Shown here: piece by piece, positions 30,446 to 36,839 of the stretch
How the letters are laid out: every line of letters begins with the position of its first letter
How positions within the stretch are numbered: position 1 is the first letter of the stretch
Source of the DNA: Clostridiaceae bacterium
Lineage (GTDB): Bacteria; Bacillota; Clostridia; Oscillospirales; Acutalibacteraceae
NCBI GenBank assembly: GCA_016285645.1
Contig: JAEERC010000006.1
Location: 1-36,839 of the forward strand
Length of the DNA: 36,839 nt
Direction: 5' to 3'
The notes under the pieces: model-generated
What the model was told of the DNA's origin: nothing
Databases searched by the model: none
Seen by the model: the letters and a program-made list of their open reading frames with translations, nothing else
Made by a program: the position numbers and the translations under genes

Positions 30446-32917
30446 TTAATCCCCGCACAGCGGCAGGCGCAGAATCGCCTTGAACAGGTCGCCGTCAATT
30501 ATCAGCTGAAGGTTTCCGCCCTGAAGGGCGGCGAGATTGTTGGCGATTGAAAGCCCCAGCCCGCTGCCTCCGTCCGTGCGTGAGGAGTCGCCGCGTACAA
30601 AGCGCTCCATAAGCTCCCCGGCGGGAATATTGAGTTCCGTCGCCGATATGTTCTTTATTTCGAGCACCCCGTATTCCGCATCGCGTGTGAGAGTGAAATA
30701 TACTCTTGAGCCGGTCGCGGAATATTTTGACGCGTTTGAAAGAAGATTTTCGATTATTCTGCAGGTCTTTATTCCGTCCGCGTTTATCATGACCGGCAGT
30801 TCGGGCAGAATTATTTTGAAATCAAGATCCGCCTTTTCAAAACTCTCAGCCATTTCGCCCGCGACCTGGGCGGTTAGTTCGCGCAGATTGATTCTTTCAA
30901 TGTTCATCTGAATCGCTCCCGAGCTCGCCTTTGACGCCTCAACGAGGTCCTCAACAAGCACCTTGAGCCTCTGTGAGCGCTCCGAAAGCACCTCAATATA
31001 TCCTTTAGCCGTTTCGTCCTCTATGTCGCATCTGCTCAAAAGGTCGGTGTAGTTTATAATTGAAGTGAGCGGCGTTTTGAGGTCGTGCGACACATTGGTT
31101 ATCAGTTCCGTGCGCATTCTCTCGTCCTTCACCGCCTTGTCAACGGCTCTTGAAAGCTGCTCGCCCGTGAACTGCATATTATTGCCGAGAACTCTCAGCG
31201 ATTCGGGGAAGCCGTTTGTGTCAATATTAAAATCGCCCCTGCTTGTGGAATCGATAATTCTGTCAAGATTTTTCGCGTAGGAGAGAACCTTTGCCGCAAT
31301 GAAAGCGCAGAACGCAATCAGGAGTACGGCGCATATAAAACTTAAGCCCGTATAACGTCTCGCGAAGCCGGCGACCGCCGCGGCAAGCAGCAGAATAATC
31401 AGAACTGCCGCGCATATCATTATCACAACACTTCTGCCGAGTTTGCGCGGTTTGTAGGCGAGCAGTGAGAACAGCTTGCGTATTTTGCGGAAAAGCCAAA
31501 GAACGGGTCTTAATATGATAAAGTTTTTAAGCCATTTTCCGCCGGATTTTTTTAATCGGATTACGGAGAACAGCCAGCATTCAAAGACGAAGAAAGCGAG
31601 AGCGCAGCATATTCCCGCTCCGGCAAGGGCGAGATTGCCGGACTGAAGTTCGCTGAGACTTGAACCGATGAACTCTCCGCCAAACAGATAGACCGCCGTG
31701 CAGCCCGCCGCCCCGGTAACAAACAGCCCGAAGAATATGAGGGCGAGAAGAACGCCGATATCGCCGGGTATTCTGTCATAAAACATAAGGCGCACATTGT
31801 CGTTTTCATCTCTTTTTCCCGAGAGAACAGCCGAGATTACAAGCAGGATGATTGAAAGCACAAACAGCGCAACAGCCGCCGCAGCCGCGGCTTTTACAGG
31901 CACGCGGTTATTGTCCCAGGCGTATTTCTGAGGCGTCACCGTATCTTTGTTATAAAAAATATAAACTGTTGAGTTGTCGGGCCAGAATTCACTGTCAAGC
32001 GAAAACATAAGATTTACCGGAGTTGAGTAATAATCGCTGTAATATCCGTTGTCTGAAAAGCACTCAATGCCTTTTGATGTTATGCCTTCGGGAGTGACGG
32101 CAATATATATCAGGGCGGGGTTCTTCTCAAAATATTTATCCGCTCCGCCCGCCTTTTCAACGGCAGCCGTGAAGGGGGCAATATTCTTTTCGGCAATGTT
32201 GGTTATTACCCTGCTGTTTCCTTCAACTCTGATATAGTATGAAAATCCCGTGAGGCGGCTGAACATATCCTCGGCGTATGAGCAGTCGGCGTTTTCAATA
32301 TTTTTGACCTGCTCGTCAAATAAACGGGTTATTTCTTTTTTTGCCACCGCCTCGCTGAGACCGCTGTTTTCAAGAAGAACGTCCCATTCCTCGTGATTTA
32401 TCTTATTAATGTTGTAACGGTACTCGCGGTCAAACGCCTCATCGCGCACGAGGGACTTGTATTTGATTATTTCCCTGCTGTCGGTCAGTGTCAGCACTTT
32501 TTTTGCGGTTTCTATATTGCCGGCGGAATAATCGTCGGGATTCATCTCGTAATCGCGCACGGTGTACTGAAGTTCCTCTTTGATTATCGACGCCTGATTG
32601 TTAAGATACGATTCGAGTATGACAGGTATCGTCTTGTCGCAGTTTGCCTTTATAATCTTCGCGCTGTTCGCAAGGTCGAGAGTGTTCGCAATATTTACGG
32701 CGTCCGTGACCGCCTCGTCGAATTTTTTGCCGAAATCGAGAGTTTCGGTATAAGCGAGCCGGTTGGCTTCAAAAATATTATACTTCCCCGCCGTGTGAAT
32801 CCTCATTGCCGTATAGAGCGTGAAGCACGCGGAAAACATAAGACTTACAACGCTGAGTATTACACATACCGCTTTGACTGCGGGTTTTACATTACTGCTT
32901 TTCAATTTTGTATCCAA
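30446..32917 (-). CDS. Large sensor histidine kinase
   Basis: An 823-residue kinase. A first membrane span (about residues 14-36) is followed by an extracellular sensor of about 310 residues with no recognised fold. Five further hydrophobic segments lie between about 350 and 555. The H-box ITNVSHDLKTPLTS has His near 611, followed by the HATPase domain ending SGLGLSIANNLAALQGG. The TTG start at 32917 has AAGGTGG about 9 nt upstream and lies inside the response regulator gene (26-nt overlap), so the pair is co-translated. More membrane segments than usual separate sensor and kinase. The ligand is unknown. Confidence 0.9.
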   Translation of the reverse strand: MDTKLKSSNVKPAVKAVCVILSVVSLMFSACFTLYTAMRIHTAGKYNIFEANRLAYTETLDFGKKFDEAVTDAVNIANTLDLANSAKIIKANCDKTIPVILESYLNNQASIIKEELQYTVRDYEMNPDDYSAGNIETAKKVLTLTDSREIIKYKSLVRDEAFDREYRYNINKINHEEWDVLLENSGLSEAVAKKEITRLFDEQVKNIENADCSYAEDMFSRLTGFSYYIRVEGNSRVITNIAEKNIAPFTAAVEKAGGADKYFEKNPALIYIAVTPEGITSKGIECFSDNGYYSDYYSTPVNLMFSLDSEFWPDNSTVYIFYNKDTVTPQKYAWDNNRVPVKAAAAAAVALFVLSIILLVISAVLSGKRDENDNVRLMFYDRIPGDIGVLLALIFFGLFVTGAAGCTAVYLFGGEFIGSSLSELQSGNLALAGAGICCALAFFVFECWLFSVIRLKKSGGKWLKNFIILRPVLWLFRKIRKLFSLLAYKPRKLGRSVVIMICAAVLIILLLAAAVAGFARRYTGLSFICAVLLIAFCAFIAAKVLSYAKNLDRIIDSTSRGDFNIDTNGFPESLRVLGNNMQFTGEQLSRAVDKAVKDERMRTELITNVSHDLKTPLTSIINYTDLLSRCDIEDETAKGYIEVLSERSQRLKVLVEDLVEASKASSGAIQMNIERINLRELTAQVAGEMAESFEKADLDFKIILPELPVMINADGIKTCRIIENLLSNASKYSATGSRVYFTLTRDAEYGVLEIKNISATELNIPAGELMERFVRGDSSRTDGGSGLGLSIANNLAALQGGNLQLIIDGDLFKAILRLPLCGD

Positions 32918-33581
32918 TTCCCCACACCACCTTTAAGTATTTCGGGTTTTTGGGATCGATTTCGATTTTCTCCCTTATTTTGCGAATATGAACGGTAACG
33001 GTTTTTTCACCCGGCAGCGTCGGCTCGTTCCATACCGCCTCGTAAATCTGATCCGTTGAGAACACTCTGCCGATGTTTTCCATAAGGAACTCAAGTATTT
33101 TGTATTCCGTGGCGGTCAGGCGCACTTCATCACCGTCAACGGTCACCTGCTTTGTTTCACGGTCGAGCGAGAGCCCTCCCGTTACGAGGCGCGAATCCTT
33201 TTTCTCCAGACTTCCGAGCGTCACATACCGCCTTATCTGCGACCTGACGCGCGCTGTCAGTTCAAGCGGATTGAACGGCTTTGTGATGTAATCGTCCGCC
33301 CCGAAGTTCAAGCCCGATATCTTGTCGGTGTCCTCGCTTTTCGCCGAGAGGATGATTACCGGAATGTTGTATTTTTCGCGTAGCTTGAGAGTCGCCGCCA
33401 TGCCGTCCATCACGGGCATCATTATATCCATAAGAATACAGTGAATTTCGTTTTGCTCGACAATCTGAAGCGCCTCTTTGCCGTTTTGCGCCTTGAGCAC
33501 CTCATAGCCCTCGAGTTTGAGATAAATCTCGAGCGAGTCCACAATGGGCTTGTCGTCATCGCAGATCAGAATGCGGTACAT
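32892..33581 (-). CDS. OmpR/PhoB-family response regulator
   Basis: A 229-residue two-domain regulator. The receiver has acidic residues ICDDD (8-10), phosphoacceptor Asp52 in LMDIMMP, and the Lys in YITKPFNP. The C-terminal winged helix contains LTATEYKILEFLMENIGRVF and VTVHIRKIREKI. It is upstream of, and overlaps, the histidine kinase gene, its likely partner. The pattern resembles VanR-type regulators of Gram-positive envelope responses. The target genes are not evident in the window. Confidence 0.94.
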   Translation of the reverse strand: MYRILICDDDKPIVDSLEIYLKLEGYEVLKAQNGKEALQIVEQNEIHCILMDIMMPVMDGMAATLKLREKYNIPVIILSAKSEDTDKISGLNFGADDYITKPFNPLELTARVRSQIRRYVTLGSLEKKDSRLVTGGLSLDRETKQVTVDGDEVRLTATEYKILEFLMENIGRVFSTDQIYEAVWNEPTLPGEKTVTVHIRKIREKIEIDPKNPKYLKVVWGIGYKIEKQ

Positions 33582-33725
33582 AAAAAACCTCCGTTCATAT
33601 TCAGCGGGGAATCAATCCCGGCTGACCCGTTGTCTGTATTAAACCACCCGTAAGTAAAGAAACGGGAAAGAAAATTGTTAAGATTCGGTAAATTTACCGT
33701 TCAATCTGAAAAACTGTACAGATAA

Positions 33726-34331
33726 TCACTCCGACAGCACCGCCTTGACAGCGCCAAGACAGTGTATTCTTACAACGCGGTTATTGTCTGTTTCCGATAT
33801 TATTTTAAGTTGTTCGATATATGGAAGAACAAATTCCGGTCTGCGTTTGCCGAGCACACGAAAAATCTCAGGCGCTTCCGTTCTGACCTTTTCGTCCTCA
33901 TCAAACAGCAGTTTTTCAAACATCGGCATATGGTTTTCATAAATATCCGGAGTGTTCACGGCAATATTTTCAGACGCCCATATAAAACTCAGCCGCACCT
34001 TCGCGCCCGGATCGGAGGCGAAGCGGAACATACTCTCCCAATACGGCTCAACAGTGCTGAAGCAACCTCGCCCTATTCTTCCCAGGGCATTGACCGCTCG
34101 TTCACGCAGAAGCGGCACGGAACTGTCAAAAAATGAAACTATAGAAGGAACCGTGTCCTGTGTTGCGAGCGGATGCTCAAGACCCGCCTCACCGAGCAGC
34201 CACATCGCCTTTGCCTTTATTCTGACGGAGCCGGAGTCGAGCAGAGCCGAGAGATACGGTATGCTCTCTTCCCACCTGAGCCTGTCTTTTGTCAATGCCG
34301 TGAGTTCTTTATATATTTCCGATTCGTTCAC
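33726..34331 (-). CDS. HEAT-repeat protein, possible immunity protein
   Basis: A 201-residue all-helical protein of about five HEAT-like repeats. LLRERAVNALGRIGRG and DEDEKVRTEAPEIFRVLGKR are clear units. The GTG at 34331 is preferred over a TTG at 34361 because GGGGAG lies 8 nt upstream and the preceding gene stops at 34336. HEAT-repeat proteins of this size often occur among toxin-immunity genes in Firmicutes. The tight link with an Imm32-like gene supports that reading, but no toxin gene is visible. Confidence 0.75.
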   Translation of the reverse strand: MNESEIYKELTALTKDRLRWEESIPYLSALLDSGSVRIKAKAMWLLGEAGLEHPLATQDTVPSIVSFFDSSVPLLRERAVNALGRIGRGCFSTVEPYWESMFRFASDPGAKVRLSFIWASENIAVNTPDIYENHMPMFEKLLFDEDEKVRTEAPEIFRVLGKRRPEFVLPYIEQLKIISETDNNRVVRIHCLGAVKAVLSE

Positions 34332-34335
34332 TCCC

Positions 34336-34554
34336 TCATCTCCCCGAAGCCCGTTTTTCAATTATCAGTTGCGCGGAGCCGTCCTCGAGCGAGTTGAACC
34401 GGTCATAGTGAATATGGCTGCCCTCCGCCTCACCGGCAAGAGCGGTCAGTTGCTCCGCCAGCGACAGCAGACCATCTCTGTTCGCGGAGACGGTGACCTC
34501 ATCGCCGTTTGTTTTTACCTCAATTTCATATCCTTCACGCCATTTTATATCCAT
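34336..34554 (-). CDS. Small protein resembling Imm32-type immunity protein
   Basis: A 72-residue protein beginning MDIKWREGYEIEVKTNGDEV. It contains SANRDGLLSLAEQLTALA and GSHIHYD, then NSLEDGSAQLIIEK, a pattern I associate with immunity protein 32 in polymorphic toxin systems. The match is from memory and not verified by search. The ATG at 34554 has CGGAG upstream. Its stop (34336-34338) is 4 nt before the HEAT-repeat gene start, so the two are in one operon. Confidence 0.6.
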   Translation of the reverse strand: MDIKWREGYEIEVKTNGDEVTVSANRDGLLSLAEQLTALAGEAEGSHIHYDRFNSLEDGSAQLIIEKRASGR

Positions 34555-34568
34555 AATTAATCTCCGTA

Positions 34569-34706
34569 TCATATATTCCGCGTGAGGCGTCGGTTATTCA
34601 TCTCCGCCGCGGTCGGAATACAGTTTTTCTCATAATCGGTTTCGTTGTGAACAAACAAAACCGCCCCGTTGCTTACTACATTATCACGCGCAGGTGAAAA
34701 ATTCAA
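34569..34706 (-). CDS. Possible 45-residue ORF upstream of the immunity-like genes
   Basis: An open frame from a TTG at 34706 encodes LNFSPARDNVVSNGAVLFV and then HNETDYEKNCIPTAAEMNN, ending 14 nt before the Imm32-like ATG. The composition is protein-like, but no ribosome binding site is evident. It could be the remnant of a toxin C-terminus or of another gene, or chance. I recognise no family. Confidence 0.3.
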   Translation of the reverse strand: MNFSPARDNVVSNGAVLFVHNETDYEKNCIPTAAEMNNRRLTRNI

Positions 34707-34714
34707 TAAAACAC

Positions 34715-34743
34715 TTGATTTTTACAGCGAAGTCATATATAAT
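34715..34743 (+). promoter_or_regulatory. Promoter of the tRNA-Ser gene
   Basis: TTGATT (34715-34720), 17 nt, perfect TATAAT (34738-34743), followed by an inverted repeat ATCGCT/AGCGAT. The predicted start is about 35 nt before the tRNA. Confidence 0.75.
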
Positions 34744-34784
34744 ATCGCTTGCAATTTAATAGCGATGTCAATTTGACACAACAC

Positions 34785-34876
34785 GGAGAGTTGTCCGAGC
34801 TGGTCGAAGGAGCACGATTGGAAATCGTGTAACCGTTAAAAGCGGTTCGAGGGTTCGAATCCCTTGCTCTCCGCCA
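34785..34876 (+). tRNA. tRNA-Ser(GGA)
   Basis: A class II tRNA of 92 nt including encoded CCA. The acceptor GGAGAGT pairs with GCTCTCC, with discriminator G. The anticodon stem CACGA/TCGTG encloses loop TTGGAAA, anticodon GGA at 34820-34822. The long variable arm (around ACCGTTAAAAGCGGT) is typical of tRNA-Ser. The T-arm is GAGGG-TTCGAAT-CCCTT. Confidence 0.95.
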
Positions 34877-34878
34877 AC

Positions 34879-34910
34879 AAAAACACCGAGACTTTTGTCT
34901 CGGTGTTTTT
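34879..34910 (+). terminator. Terminator 1 of the tRNA-Ser locus
   Basis: A 14-bp stem AAAAACACCGAGAC/GTCTCGGTGTTTTT with loop TTTT directly follows the tRNA CCA. Confidence 0.85.
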
Positions 34911-34918
34911 GCTTTGAT

Positions 34919-35071
34919 GGGATTCGAAGCCTGAGAGGGTGAGCGGCGTTAAGAAAACAGTCCGGCGGACTGTTTTCAGCCGCGAAGTCCGAGGCGGGTA
35001 CTGTTGCGAAGCAACGGTCGCCGAGGATGCAAGGATTTGCGCAGCAAAGACTTATCCCTTGCTCTCCGCCA
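34919..35071 (+). repeat. tRNA-3'-end repeat element, copy A
   Basis: The 153-bp element starts GGGATTCGAA, the inverse complement of part of the tRNA T-arm, and ends with an exact copy of the last 18 bases of tRNA-Ser (35054-35071, ATCCCTTGCTCTCCGCCA). Inside are a perfect 11-bp hairpin with arms 34953-34963 and 34967-34977 and loop GGC, and a second hairpin GTTGC-GAA-GCAAC at 35003-35015. The end segments GGGAT and ATCCC could pair to close the structure. It is followed by terminator 2. Confidence 0.75.
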
Positions 35072-35073
35072 AT

Positions 35074-35109
35074 AAATCAGTTCGCCCGTCAGGGCGGGCT
35101 GATTTTTTT
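35074..35109 (+). terminator. Terminator 2 of the tRNA-Ser locus
   Basis: A stem of about 14 bp (AAATCAG to CTGATTT with an inner CGCCC/GGGCG and two G-T pairs) with a GTCA loop and a T-run lies directly after the second copy of the tRNA 3' end. Confidence 0.85.
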
Positions 35110-35116
35110 GTATTGA

Positions 35117-35230
35117 GGGATTCGAACAGCGAGGGGAGTTGAGGCAGAGCCGAAACCAAACACTCCGGTGGAGTGTTTGCCGAGTCGCAACGAGCGAAGC
35201 GAGGCGATAATAATCCCTTGCTCTCCGCCA
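35117..35230 (+). repeat. tRNA-3'-end repeat element, copy B
   Basis: A 114-bp relative of copy A. It starts GGGATTCGAA and ends with the same 18-base tRNA end (35213-35230). Its main hairpin (35158-35166 with 35170-35178) differs from that of copy A by an exchanged base pair, AAACAGTCC to AAACACTCC with GGACTGTTT to GGAGTGTTT, and loop GGC to GGT. A GCGAAGC motif follows in both. It is followed by terminator 3. Confidence 0.75.
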
Positions 35231-35233
35231 TGA

Positions 35234-35272
35234 CAGACAAGGAGTTTTTACAATTCCTTGTCTGCTTTTTTT
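35234..35272 (+). terminator. Terminator 3 of the tRNA-Ser locus
   Basis: A 10-bp stem CAGACAAGGA/TCCTTGTCTG with an 11-nt loop and CTTTTTTT after it lies directly behind the third copy of the tRNA 3' end. Its sequence is unrelated to terminators 1 and 2. Confidence 0.85.
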
Positions 35273-35380
35273 ATCCCGAAAATATCAATTTTCTGCAAAA
35301 AAGGCGACGATTTGGCGACCAAATTTTTTTATAAATATCCCGATGCCTCTCAAGGCAGTTTGACAGCACTAATAATTAAA

Positions 35381-35410
35381 GCCCGTATCACTGCGATACG
35401 GGCATTTTTT
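35381..35410 (+). terminator. Terminator-like hairpin in the gene-free stretch 35273-35559
   Basis: A 9-bp stem GCCCGTATC/GATACGGGC with loop ACTGC, followed by ATTTTTT. No gene lies just upstream on the plus strand. The rest of the stretch is A/T-rich, and I see no ORF or RNA in it. The hairpin may be left over from an integrated element. Confidence 0.65.
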
Positions 35411-35559
35411 GTTGTTGAATATTGCTTGGAAGAAAAAATTTGGTTGCACAGCTTTTCGTGAATGATTGTATTATATCGCTATTTCATGTTAACGGGTTGC
35501 AGTCTATGCGGTCAATGTTAAAATATTATCTCATTATTATTCTTCACCTGTGTATTCTT

Positions 35560-35754
35560 TTAACTCGAATTTAGACTCTTTGATATTAAATATAATAACG
35601 GTTTTCCATATATTGCTCCGGGCATAGAGTGTGACTCATCAAGACCATATAACTCAATTGCTTCCTCAACAGACCGTTCTGTGCCCAAATACACAAATTT
35701 TATTGGTTTACCGTTTTCAACTGTAAGTTCGACATCAGTTTGTTTTATAATCAT
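35560..35754 (-). CDS. 64-residue hypothetical protein
   Basis: A small acidic protein beginning MIIKQTDVELTVENGKPI and containing FVYLGTERSVEEAIELYG and SMPGAIYGKPLLYL. No signal peptide, membrane span or Cys. ATG 35754 is chosen over a TTG at 35781, and the purine tract GAAAGAAG precedes it. It starts 10 nt after the stop of the larger hypothetical gene and is probably in the same operon. I recognise no family. Confidence 0.55.
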   Translation of the reverse strand: MIIKQTDVELTVENGKPIKFVYLGTERSVEEAIELYGLDESHSMPGAIYGKPLLYLISKSLNSS

Positions 35755-35764
35755 AAAACTTCTT

Positions 35765-36523
35765 TCACTCACCTTCTGCAACTATTTGTTCTCTGCTGAA
35801 CGGCGGCTTCTTTTTGTCAACCGATATTTTACCCCAGGGGCCATCAATAAATTCATTTAAAAGCTTATCATATTTTTTGTAATTCTCGGGATGTATCGCA
35901 AAAATATATGACCTTTGGGTTCCGCGATGAAATGTCAATACAATTATTTTTGCGTTATGAGAGTTATCATTGAATTCGTTTACTTTTTTGTGCCAAGCAT
36001 CTTCTTTGCGTCGTGCCTTGTGACAATAGTAAACAACATCGGCGCCTTCATCATAATATTCTCTTAACTCGTCCAGCAAAGCATATTTGTCGGCAACATT
36101 TCGGGGTGGCGTTTTTCCTTCTCTATATGTACCGTTATCAGGATCAGCAAAAATCAGATTTGTTTTATTGTTTAACAGGGCTTTCTTTGCTCTTTTATGC
36201 CACTCCCTGCGCTCGTCAAAATCCGAAGTCAGAAATTCATTGAAGAAAACTGCATTGAGAATAACACCACTTTTTTCAATATCAAGAACAGATTTTTTAT
36301 CTTTTTTTGCTATTTCTTGAAGATCTTTAAAAACTGATTCATCATATTGCCTGTCGCCATTTTCTCTTGTATCTTTTAGATAGTCTGTAAACTTTCCGTC
36401 ATTGGATTCGTCATTTTCGGTTCTGTACCAATTAACTCCGATATTTATTCCTTTGCTTGACAGAAAACGGAGCAAGCCGTATTTTCCGTAATCACCGATG
36501 TCTGCAACATATTGATCTTTCAA
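35765..36523 (-). CDS. Conserved hypothetical protein with DYGKYGLLRFL and DPDNG motifs
   Basis: A 252-residue soluble protein beginning MKDQYVADIGDYGKYGLLRF, with NWYRTENDESNDGKFTDYL, LIFADPDNGTYREGK, VVYYCHKARRKEDAW and VLTFHRGTQRSYIFAIHP. Charged, conserved-looking clusters (DPDNG, YCHKARR, HRGTQRS) suggest an enzyme, possibly a nuclease or phosphoesterase, but no known catalytic pattern is certain. I recall related proteins in phage or mobile contexts, unverified. The TTG at 36523 is the start, with AAGGAGG 7 nt upstream. GC content is clearly lower than in the genes left of the tRNA. Confidence 0.7.
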   Translation of the reverse strand: MKDQYVADIGDYGKYGLLRFLSSKGINIGVNWYRTENDESNDGKFTDYLKDTRENGDRQYDESVFKDLQEIAKKDKKSVLDIEKSGVILNAVFFNEFLTSDFDERREWHKRAKKALLNNKTNLIFADPDNGTYREGKTPPRNVADKYALLDELREYYDEGADVVYYCHKARRKEDAWHKKVNEFNDNSHNAKIIVLTFHRGTQRSYIFAIHPENYKKYDKLLNEFIDGPWGKISVDKKKPPFSREQIVAEGE

Positions 36524-36535
36524 AGCGCAGCCTCC

Positions 36536-36640
36536 TTAAGTTTTGCCTTTACTGTTTTTCAGCCACTCACGATGAGTACTTCGCCAAGTTGTTATTATGC
36601 ATGCTTTGATGAAATTGGGACAACTGTCAGCCGAAATCAT
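36536..36640 (-). CDS. Possible small ORF upstream of the hypothetical gene
   Basis: A 34-residue frame from ATG 36640 ends KNSKGKT just before the AAGGAGG site of the next gene. The frame stays open upstream (NFGQLSEEEAKA) back to a stop inside the LysR-type gene end, with an AAGGAG but no standard start near it. It may be a gene whose start was lost, or a fragment. It includes IKACIITTWRSTHREWL. No family recognised. Confidence 0.3.
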   Translation of the reverse strand: MISADSCPNFIKACIITTWRSTHREWLKNSKGKT

Positions 36641-36686
36641 AGCTTTAGCTTCTTCTTCCGACAGTTGACCGAAATTTCTCCTTGTA

Positions 36687-36839
36687 TCATTTTACATTTA
36701 ATCTGAATGTTTCTTCTATCTGTCTGACAAATCTCTCCGCAATCGGTGTGTGCGTCTGGAACTTATTCCACACAAGATAAAGCTTCGTCTCAAGCTTCGG
36801 CGACAGCGGCCTGAATACAAGACCGCTTTCCGGAGAAAC
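36687..36839 (-). CDS. LysR-family regulator, C-terminal 50 residues (cut by window edge)
   Basis: The frame enters from the right edge and ends TFRLNVK. The segment FRPLSPKLETKLYLVWNKFQ followed by TPIAERFVRQIEE is typical of the last strand and helix of the LysR substrate-binding domain. The N-terminal HTH lies outside the window, so the target cannot be inferred. Confidence 0.65.
   Translation of the reverse strand, partial: VSPESGLVFRPLSPKLETKLYLVWNKFQTHTPIAERFVRQIEETFRLNVK

Noticed and set aside
34939-35240. Two small ORFs, one on each strand, across the tRNA-end repeats
   Set aside because: They are translations of structured repeat DNA containing tRNA fragments and terminators, and neither has a ribosome binding site.
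35258-35461. 67-residue plus-strand ORF after terminator 3
   Set aside because: It spans a terminator-like hairpin, lacks a ribosome binding site and has a patchwork composition.

Overview
The window looks like a chromosomal segment from a gut Clostridia-type Firmicute (Ruminococcaceae/Oscillospiraceae-like). The grounds are strong AGGAGG-type ribosome binding sites, frequent TTG starts, a clostridial-type anaerobic sulfatase-maturating enzyme, a BspA-type leucine-rich-repeat surface protein, Thr-rich linkers on exported proteins, and host-glycan glycoside hydrolases. No ribosomal or other taxonomic marker is present, so this is an inference from style.

Layout. (1) 1-3930, minus strand: an NAD salvage operon read nrtR, pncA, a radical SAM gene, nadE, pncB (pncB is cut by the left edge). 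A sigma-A-type promoter ahead of nrtR overlaps a 23-bp palindrome, the likely NrtR operator. (2) 3954-9771, plus strand: two near-identical ECF-type promoter elements. The first precedes a 47-residue ORF. The second precedes a 1231-residue secreted LRR protein followed by a membrane-tethered ECF sigma factor with a Thr-rich external stalk. A convergent large lipoprotein (9816-11930) has the same stalk style. (3) 12059-14760: nth and ogg (base excision repair) with a secreted beta-propeller-like protein. A cluster of DnaA-box-like 9-mers lies between nth and ogg. (4) 14833-16474, minus: alpha/beta hydrolase and aldo/keto reductase operon. (5) 16522-25301: glycan-degradation block. A GH95-like protein, a metallophosphoesterase and a small protein run on plus. 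A sulfatase and a GH92 alpha-mannosidase-like protein run on minus. The sulfatase is divergent from its maturase (anSME), and the two promoters share overlapping -10 boxes. (6) 25296-30413: HTH/zinc-ribbon regulator, LytS-type 5TM/SpoIIE phosphatase, the two subunits of an aconitase X enzyme, and two small Cys-motif proteins. (7) 30446-33581, minus: an OmpR-type response regulator and a large histidine kinase. (8) 33726-34706, minus: probable orphan immunity genes (HEAT repeat, Imm32-like) behind a tiny ORF.

(9) 34715-35272: tRNA-Ser(GGA) with its own promoter and terminator. After it, the last 18 bases of the tRNA gene are repeated twice more, each copy followed by a different terminator. 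Between the copies lie two related structured elements whose hairpins show a compensatory base-pair change. (10) 35560-36839: a lower-GC, minus-strand group (LysR-type fragment, three hypothetical ORFs) that may be an island entered at the tRNA.

Most noteworthy are the tRNA-Ser 3'-end repeat elements, the ECF-promoter/LRR/tethered-sigma module, the radical SAM enzyme inside the NrtR operon, and the overlapping divergent promoters of sulfatase and maturase.
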